From assembly GCA_031546715.1 (NCBI GenBank), contig JAVBKA010000038.1, positions 1 through 11,930 on the forward strand: a stretch of 11,930 nt of DNA, in the 5' to 3' direction. Source of the stretch: JAVBKA01 sp031546715 (GTDB taxonomy: Bacteria > Bacillota > Clostridia > Oscillospirales > UBA929). The notes under the pieces were generated by a model. That model was not told the origin of the DNA, searched no databases, and saw only the letters and a list, made by a program, of their open reading frames with translations. Position numbers and translations under genes: made by a program. Shown here piece by piece: positions 6,796 through 11,930 of this stretch. Each line of letters begins with the position of its first letter. Positions within the stretch are counted from its first letter, which is position 1.

Positions 6796-9125
6796 CGTTG
6801 CTCCCTCGCTTCTGTCTGGAGGGTAAACGTAAATGTTGTACCTACGCCGACCTTGCTTGCGACCTTTACATCTCCCCCATGCTTTTGAATGACCTTTTTA
6901 GAAATATCCAGTCCTAAGCCGCTGCCTTCTCCCAAGGGTTTTGTTGTAAAAAACGGCGCGAAAATTTTCTTTAGGTTTTCTGGCGTAATACCACTTCCGG
7001 TGTCGGTAAATGCAATCTCAACCTTTTTACCCGAAATGTTTCTGACGCTAACTGTCAGCTTACCAACGCCGTTCATAGCATGAATAGCGTTGGAAATAAT
7101 ATTCGTCCAAACTTGTGTAATCTCGTTTGAATCGCCGTACACAAGGGCAACGTCTTGGCTAAATTCTTTAACCACCTGAATTCCCTGCTTGACTTGATTG
7201 TGATACAGCACAAGCACGTTGTCAATGCTTTTGATAACATCAAAGTAGGAGGAATCCCCTGATGGGTTCATATGCGAGAAGGATTTCAGTGCAAAAACTA
7301 TTTTGGTGACTTTTTCGGAGGCAAAGCGAATCGTATAAATACTTTTTAATAGTGGCACAAGAACAGTTGCAATGCTGAGAATTGTATTGATATTTGGGCG
7401 TTTTAGCAGGTCAATATTATTCTCAAGCTTTTCAATATCGGATATATCAAGCCTCAAAAGCAAATCAGCCGTTACCGCACTTTCGGGAACATCAATGGAT
7501 TCAAGATATTTTTTCACCTGCGTCTTTGCCCGTCTTAGTTCCATGGTCGAACGCATATTTTTAATACATTGAGACGAGATTCTGAGAATTTCGTCAACTG
7601 CATTGATATCATCAGGCTCAAGGTTTTTCGCCTGCACCATTAGCTTATTAACTATTGCATTCAGTGTAGATTCCAAGGTTTCAGCCGATGCCTTTGATGC
7701 TCCGATGGGGGTGTTAATTTCGTGGGCAACACCTGCAATCAGTTGACCAAGGGTTGCCATTTTTTCATTCTGAATAAACTGGGTTTGCGCCGATATAAGC
7801 TCCTCATGGATATTTTCCAGTTGAGAATAATTGTCAATAGAGCGGGTTATGTATGTTTCAAGCGAGGAGTAAATGGCAAAGGCAATAAAGAAAATACTGA
7901 CTATGTACTGTATAAGTACATTAAGGTCTGCGTCGCTTCGCAGTAGAATTTCAATAATAATTGAAACAAAAATCAGTCCGCAGAAAATCATAAACAGGGT
8001 TTTTGAAACATTACGATTAATCAAAAACAACGTTGCAGCAAGTCCAACAAAGCACCAAGCCATTATGCCGTCCCTTATACCACTCCCGAAAATCGCATGA
8101 AAAATAAGCGGCAAGAACAGAAACGCAGCAGCTATAATATAGCTGGTTCGCACACCAATACCGTTCCGAATACTTATAATAAGCGTAATCAACAGTGCCA
8201 CAAAGGTGATTAAGTCTGTAACAATTAAAATAGGGTTGTCGCCTAGCAACACTTGAATTATGAGCATCATGAAGAATTCGATAACCAGCGTCATGTGCAT
8301 CAACGTAAATGACTGACTATAGTTTCTGTCTGAGTTAGACGCTTTTGAATTCGCGTCAAAAACTTCGCGAATCCTAATTAGCGGGCTGACGCCGGATTTA
8401 TTTGGGTAAATAGATGTCAGAAAGAACACTGCCGAGAAGGCAAGAATCAGAATGATTGTGTTGGCGTTTTTTTGAGCCTCGAAGTTGGAGCGGCATATAA
8501 AAAAGGTGTAGGCTTTTAAAACAGTGGTCTTTTCCCGTGTCCACCCATTCTCATCGGGCATATTGCCGTAAATCTTTTGAGAGTTCTCTAATAAATCTCG
8601 CACTAAGACGTATTTATTTGTCTCAGTGTCCTTATCAAATATACTTTCAAAGACTACATGAGGTGATATGTAGACAGAAAACCAAAATGTTTCGCCCTTC
8701 AAGGTAATGATTTTAGTCAACATAATGCTCTGAGTATCTTGAAATGACGACCATTTCTGAATAAAGCCTGCCTCATAATTAAAGTTGAAGCCTGTTATTA
8801 ACGGCTGCGATGTTTTGAATTGGCTATTCATTGCCTGAACAATTAAAGCTCCGAACTCTTGATAGCTCGCTTCATCATCATTCTTAACAGCATAATCTAC
8901 AATATGTAGCTGCGCATCCATCGCGTTGGAGATATTTTCCAAGTATTCTTTCAAAATCTCGGACTTTTCCTGCACCTCGTCTTGAAGCTGATGCTTATAC
9001 TGAATCTGAGAATTGTTCAAATATAGCATTGTGCCACTTAAGACGAAAATCATGGCAAGGGAAATCCAAAAATAGACAGAGTAATCCAGCATTGACTTAA
9101 TAGAAACCTTCATTAACTTTTCCAT
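6792..9125 (-). CDS. Membrane sensor histidine kinase with extended DHp region
   Basis: This 777-residue protein autophosphorylates and should donate phosphate to one or more of the nearby receivers. A first membrane helix (about 18-36), an extracytoplasmic sensor region (about 37-218), and a second helix (222-240) are followed by about six more helices (273-420), a coiled coil (433-455), and the kinase core. The H-box is GVAHEINTPIG with H468. The ATP-binding domain has N-box NIISNAIHAM (675-684), G1 DTGSGI (708-713), FAPFFTTK (722-729) and G2 GEGSGLGL (732-739). H468 and N679 are about 211 residues apart, roughly 100 more than in common kinases, because of a helical segment near 485-600. 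The ATG at 9125 has GAAGG directly against it; the ATG four codons on (9113), 11 bases after AAGGA, is a real alternative. It is first in a three-gene operon and divergent from the receiver-GGDEF gene. Confidence 0.93.
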   Translation of the reverse strand: MEKLMKVSIKSMLDYSVYFWISLAMIFVLSGTMLYLNNSQIQYKHQLQDEVQEKSEILKEYLENISNAMDAQLHIVDYAVKNDDEASYQEFGALIVQAMNSQFKTSQPLITGFNFNYEAGFIQKWSSFQDTQSIMLTKIITLKGETFWFSVYISPHVVFESIFDKDTETNKYVLVRDLLENSQKIYGNMPDENGWTREKTTVLKAYTFFICRSNFEAQKNANTIILILAFSAVFFLTSIYPNKSGVSPLIRIREVFDANSKASNSDRNYSQSFTLMHMTLVIEFFMMLIIQVLLGDNPILIVTDLITFVALLITLIISIRNGIGVRTSYIIAAAFLFLPLIFHAIFGSGIRDGIMAWCFVGLAATLFLINRNVSKTLFMIFCGLIFVSIIIEILLRSDADLNVLIQYIVSIFFIAFAIYSSLETYITRSIDNYSQLENIHEELISAQTQFIQNEKMATLGQLIAGVAHEINTPIGASKASAETLESTLNAIVNKLMVQAKNLEPDDINAVDEILRISSQCIKNMRSTMELRRAKTQVKKYLESIDVPESAVTADLLLRLDISDIEKLENNIDLLKRPNINTILSIATVLVPLLKSIYTIRFASEKVTKIVFALKSFSHMNPSGDSSYFDVIKSIDNVLVLYHNQVKQGIQVVKEFSQDVALVYGDSNEITQVWTNIISNAIHAMNGVGKLTVSVRNISGKKVEIAFTDTGSGITPENLKKIFAPFFTTKPLGEGSGLGLDISKKVIQKHGGDVKVASKVGVGTTFTFTLQTEAREQR

Positions 9126-9175
9126 CCTTCGGGAGCTTTTATATATAGTACTGAGCTAATCCGCACTTGTCTCAC

Positions 9176-9204
9176 ATATTATCATAAATTCTTTACAAAG
9201 TAAA
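9176..9204 (-). promoter_or_regulatory. Candidate promoter of the kinase / 7TM sensor operon
   Basis: On the minus strand, TTTACT (9204-9199), a 17-base spacer and TAATAT (9181-9176) resemble a sigma-A promoter. The -35 element lies in a small inverted repeat, TTTAC-AAA-GTAAA (9192-9204), which could be an operator or chance in AT-rich sequence. A leader of about 45 bases would precede the kinase start. Confidence 0.42.
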
Positions 9205-9251
9205 AGCATTTCTCTTACCAATTATTATTTATTAGTGCCATGCCCCATTGA

Positions 9252-9280
9252 TTGCAAATTACAAAGATATATGGTAGAAT
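9252..9280 (+). promoter_or_regulatory. Sigma-A-like promoter of the receiver-GGDEF gene
   Basis: TTGCAA (9252-9257), a 17-base spacer and TAGAAT (9275-9280) preceded by TGG (extended -10) form a good match. Transcription should start near 9287, about 30 bases before the ATG at 9318. An ATG start at 9288 would leave almost no leader, another reason to reject it. Confidence 0.7.
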
Positions 9281-9304
9281 ATAACACATGAAACAGGTTA
9301 CCAT

Positions 9305-9310
9305 TGGAGG
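9305..9310 (+). promoter_or_regulatory. Ribosome binding site that sets the start at 9318
   Basis: TGGAGG ends 7 bases before the ATG at 9318. The in-frame ATG at 9288 has no such site, so the protein should begin MDEPKFSILIVDDE. Confidence 0.85.
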
Positions 9311-9317
9311 TGTTTAT

Positions 9318-10244
9318 ATGGACGAACCTAAATTTAGCATACTTATTGTAGACGATGAAAAAACGAATCTTGATGTTTTGAACAACATGCTAAAGCATGA
9401 CTACTCAATTAGCGTCGCAAAAACCGGAGAAGCGGCTCTAAACAGGGCACTCAGCAATAAGCCAGATTTAATTTTGCTTGATATCCTTATGCCAGATATG
9501 AATGGTTACGACGTGCTCCTCGCACTTAAAAATTCTGATGTAACCCGAAGCATACCCGTAATTTTTATTACAGGGCTAAGCAGCACCAACGACGAAGAGC
9601 GCGGCTTCATGCTAGGTGCTGTGGATTATATTACAAAACCCTTTGTGAATTCAATTGTCCGAGCCAGAGTTAAGACCCACTTGCAAATCGTCAAGCAAAT
9701 ACGCACTATTGAGCGTTTGGGCATGATTGACGCTTTGACGGACATCCCAAACCGCAGACTGTTTGACTCTCAGCTCAAAAACGAGTGGGCGCACGCCCTT
9801 CGAGATGGCACAACAATTAGCGTTATGATGATTGACGCAGACAAATTTAAAAACTATAACGACACCCACGGACACCCAAAGGGCGACGCTCTCTTACAGC
9901 TATTGCCTCGAGTTTTTTCCGCCTCAATTCGCCGTGGCACGGATCTAGTAGCGCGAATCGGCGGAGAAGAATTTGCCGTTTTGCTGCCAAATACTTCTCT
10001 GACTGCTGCAACACAAATTGCCGAACAAATGCGTGTTGCCGTGGAAAACAGCATTTTCCCTCCTGACGGCGAAGGTAACCCAACATATGTTACAATCAGC
10101 ATCGGTGTGGCAGCCTGTCTGCCAACTGCCAAGAGCGAAATAACCGACCTCATGGCGAAGGCTGATATTGCACTATACACCGCCAAGCGCAAGGGGCGCA
10201 ATCAAGTTTGCAGTATTATGGTTGAGGACGAAACGGCGACTTAA
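9318..10244 (+). CDS. Response regulator with GGDEF output: diguanylate cyclase
   Basis: This 308-residue protein joins a receiver to a GGDEF domain, the layout of WspR- and PleD-like regulators. It makes c-di-GMP from two GTP in the cytoplasm when phosphorylation drives dimerisation. The receiver (about 6-122) has acidic D12-D13, phospho-acceptor D55 (LLDILMPDMNG), T85 and K107 (TKPF). A short helical linker leads to the GGDEF domain (about 134-300), which has the entry motif DALTDIPNRR (138-147), MIDADKFKNYND (171-182), and an intact GGEEF (215-219). An RxxD inhibition site, R206-GT-D209, lies exactly five residues before it, so feedback control by the product is expected. It is the only GGDEF domain in the window with an intact active site. 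It is transcribed alone, divergent from the kinase operon, and ends at a bidirectional terminator. The kinase at 6792-9125 is the obvious partner, by proximity. Confidence 0.95.
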   Translation: MDEPKFSILIVDDEKTNLDVLNNMLKHDYSISVAKTGEAALNRALSNKPDLILLDILMPDMNGYDVLLALKNSDVTRSIPVIFITGLSSTNDEERGFMLGAVDYITKPFVNSIVRARVKTHLQIVKQIRTIERLGMIDALTDIPNRRLFDSQLKNEWAHALRDGTTISVMMIDADKFKNYNDTHGHPKGDALLQLLPRVFSASIRRGTDLVARIGGEEFAVLLPNTSLTAATQIAEQMRVAVENSIFPPDGEGNPTYVTISIGVAACLPTAKSEITDLMAKADIALYTAKRKGRNQVCSIMVEDETAT

Positions 10245-10253
10245 GTAAGAAAA

Positions 10254-10301
10254 GCGGACTGCAAAACTGGGATATTTTTCCCTGTTGCGCAGTCCCCTTT
10301 T
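10254..10301 (+). terminator. Probable bidirectional terminator
   Basis: The outer arms GGACTGC (10256-10262) and GCAGTCC (10289-10295) pair perfectly. Inner segments (AAC with GTT, GGGA with TCCC) extend it into a long, interrupted hairpin. On the plus strand it is followed by CCTTTTAT. On the minus strand the sequence after the stem is GCTTTTCTTACTT. It lies between convergent genes and can serve both. Confidence 0.82.
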
Positions 10302-10309
10302 ATGCTTGC

Positions 10310-11860
10310 TTATTTCTCAGCGTAGTCGTCTGGCAAGTCATTTTCAAGTAAAATGACCTTTTTGGTCTCTGGCAGCCCGTCAACAACCGCCATTGCTTCT
10401 GAAATACTTGAAACCACAAAGGTTTTTTCCTGCGGATATTTCGCATCGGCAAGACCATCAAATATAGGCTTTGTTTGCTTTTTACCCACAAGAATCGCAT
10501 AATCGCAAACTGCCGCAATGTCTACGCCGAATTTGCGGTTTAATTCGTCTTGACTTGTACCGAGCTCCACCATACCCGGAGTAACGATAATTTTACAACC
10601 GCTGAAAAGGTTCAACGTGCTTAAGGCGGCAACCGTTCCGCTGGGGTTTGAGTTGTATGCGTCGTCTATGATGATTCTATCAGGCGTGCCCATGAGCTGT
10701 AGTCTATGGGGTACAGGCTTTAGATTCTTAACCGCAAGACGTAACTGTTGCATTTTGATTCCAAAGCTTGTGGCAACAGCGATTGCGCCTAAAACATTTA
10801 TAACATTATGCTCCCCTAAAAGCTGAGTTGAAAACTCCTGAGAGTTGCCCTCTGGGTCTGTCACCGTAAATTTAGTTCCAATATCGCTGACCTTGATGTC
10901 TGACGCTGTATAATTGTTGCCCCCGCCTATGCCGTAACGTATCGCTGCTTTTTTGCAGTCAACGCTGGCGATATGCTCGTTATCGCCGTTTAAAAACAGC
11001 ATTCCATTTTGGGGAAGAGCGTCAGCAAGTTCAAACTTTGTCTTTTTAATATTATCAAGACTTCCGAAGGTTTCAAGGTGTTGAGGACCGATTGAGGTAA
11101 TAACGCCGTGGTGGGGATGGACAATGTCGCATATTTCCTTAATTTCGCCGACTTTTTTTGCGCCCATTTCGCATACAAAAATGTTATGAATCGGCTGTAG
11201 ACTGCCACGAATAGTCTTAACAACGCCCATTGGAGTATTATAGCTTTCAGGCGTGACTAATACATTGTACTTAACTTTTAGCAAATCGCCTAAGTAGAAT
11301 TTAACGCTGGTTTTGCCGTAGCTGCCTGTAACGCCGATGATTTTGAGGTCAGGCATCCCCTTGAGTATTTTTTTCGCGTCATTTATGTAACGCTGATTAA
11401 CGCCTTTTTCAATAGGCGAGTTTATCAGGTTAGCAAGCATAATAACAAAATAGAACGCTATAAATATTAACCCAGCAACAAGAATCAAATGTTCACGGCA
11501 ATAAATAAAGACTAAACCAAGTGGTACGATGACAATTATTGTCAAGGTTACAACTAACCGCTTAACCCTCATGGTATACACAAGTGGCTTTTTTGCTTTT
11601 TTGGGGAAGAAAAACCACACAACAGTAAAAAGCCCCAACAATTCAATTATTTTGACAGCAAACCCCGATGTAGCAATCAGTGTGCACATCACTGCAAATA
11701 GGACATGCATAAAGAGTACCTTTGAGTTACGAAAAAGCCAGTGTTGGTATTCCTTATATGAATACGAATTGAGCTGAAACATGTGCAAATGAAATATTCC
11801 TGTAAAAACAAAAGCTATTGCTGTTACAGTATAAAGGACTATGTCGTAAGCTAAATCCAT
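10310..11860 (-). CDS. Membrane-anchored MurF-like Mur ligase
   Basis: This is a 516-residue protein. About five hydrophobic helices (near 4-27, 47-67, 68-86, 100-120 and 124-146) precede a Mur ligase core. The core has the ATP-binding loop GVTGSYGKTS (176-185, K183), SYNTPMG (206-212), EMGAKKVGEI (231-240), the LGEHNVINVLGA block (348-359), DDAYNSNPSGT (399-409) and TPGMVELG (427-434), which are closest to MurF, the ligase that adds D-Ala-D-Ala to the UDP-MurNAc-peptide. MurF's own N-terminal substrate-binding domain (about 80 residues) is missing and the membrane part takes its place, so the substrate may be different or membrane-bound. The ATG at 11860 has AGGGGGC four bases upstream, and the preceding stop is ten bases away, so the two genes form an operon. 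The ligase family is certain; MurF activity is not. Confidence 0.85.
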   Translation of the reverse strand: MDLAYDIVLYTVTAIAFVFTGIFHLHMFQLNSYSYKEYQHWLFRNSKVLFMHVLFAVMCTLIATSGFAVKIIELLGLFTVVWFFFPKKAKKPLVYTMRVKRLVVTLTIIVIVPLGLVFIYCREHLILVAGLIFIAFYFVIMLANLINSPIEKGVNQRYINDAKKILKGMPDLKIIGVTGSYGKTSVKFYLGDLLKVKYNVLVTPESYNTPMGVVKTIRGSLQPIHNIFVCEMGAKKVGEIKEICDIVHPHHGVITSIGPQHLETFGSLDNIKKTKFELADALPQNGMLFLNGDNEHIASVDCKKAAIRYGIGGGNNYTASDIKVSDIGTKFTVTDPEGNSQEFSTQLLGEHNVINVLGAIAVATSFGIKMQQLRLAVKNLKPVPHRLQLMGTPDRIIIDDAYNSNPSGTVAALSTLNLFSGCKIIVTPGMVELGTSQDELNRKFGVDIAAVCDYAILVGKKQTKPIFDGLADAKYPQEKTFVVSSISEAMAVVDGLPETKKVILLENDLPDDYAEK

Positions 11861-11870
11861 AATTGCCCCC

Positions 11871-11930
11871 TTATTTTACAGTTTCAGAAATAATAGAAGT
11901 ACCTCGACCCTTTTTTGAAATACTTTCAAG
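11871..11930 (-). CDS. C-terminal end of an unidentified protein, cut by the right edge
   Basis: On the minus strand an open frame enters from the right edge and ends with TAA at 11873-11871, ten bases before the ATG of the Mur ligase gene. The 19 visible residues read LESISKKGRGTSIISETVK. The short gap and the ribosome binding site that overlaps the region after the stop are typical of an operon. The fragment is too short to name; a cell-wall function would fit its neighbour, but nothing in the residues shows it. Confidence 0.55.
   Translation of the reverse strand, partial: LESISKKGRGTSIISETVK

Noticed and set aside
9847..10201. Minus-strand open frames opposite the GGDEF domain
   Set aside because: They are antisense to a conserved domain, and their translations show no domain pattern.
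1..11930. Mobile element, CRISPR array, tRNA or rRNA
   Set aside because: No transposase or integrase motifs, no regular short repeats with spacers, and no cloverleaf or rRNA-like sequence were seen on either strand.

Overview
The window looks like a chromosomal segment from a Gram-positive anaerobe of the Firmicutes, most likely Clostridia. The support is an A+T-leaning sequence, strong AGGAGG-type ribosome binding sites with ATG, GTG and TTG starts, sigma-A-like promoters, a V-type (A/V) ATP synthase subunit D, a DUF378 membrane protein, and 7TM-linked sensors of a kind frequent in Clostridia. No species assignment is justified from the sequence alone.

Layout from left to right: the 3' end of a V-type ATPase subunit D gene (+) with its terminator; a small DUF378 membrane protein (+) with a strong terminator; an AlkD-like DNA alkylation repair protein (-); a two-gene response-regulator operon (+), made of a stand-alone receiver and a receiver fused to an HD-GYP-like domain; a tightly coupled three-gene operon (-), read from 9125 down to 3279, encoding a membrane histidine kinase, a 7TM-PAS-GGDEF-like protein and a 7TM-PAS-GGDEF-like-HD-GYP protein; a divergently transcribed receiver-GGDEF diguanylate cyclase (+); and, after a probable bidirectional terminator, a membrane-anchored MurF-like Mur ligase (-) that follows the last codons of another gene at the right edge.

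The centre (about 1.6-10.25 kb) is a self-contained two-component and cyclic-di-GMP signalling island: one histidine kinase, three receiver proteins, two 7TM sensors, three GGDEF-type domains and two HD-GYP-type domains. Only the receiver-GGDEF protein keeps both an intact GGEEF active site and a product-inhibition RxxD site. The other two GGDEF domains have lost the signature (FKGEF and EYDQF in its place), and both HD-GYP domains have lost expected metal ligands to different degrees. The simplest reading is that one kinase feeds several receivers, one of which makes c-di-GMP, while the degenerate domains act as ligand sensors or protein-docking modules. That reading is inference.

No tRNA, rRNA, CRISPR array, insertion sequence, integrase or phage gene was seen. 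No stretch longer than about 240 bases lacks a gene.
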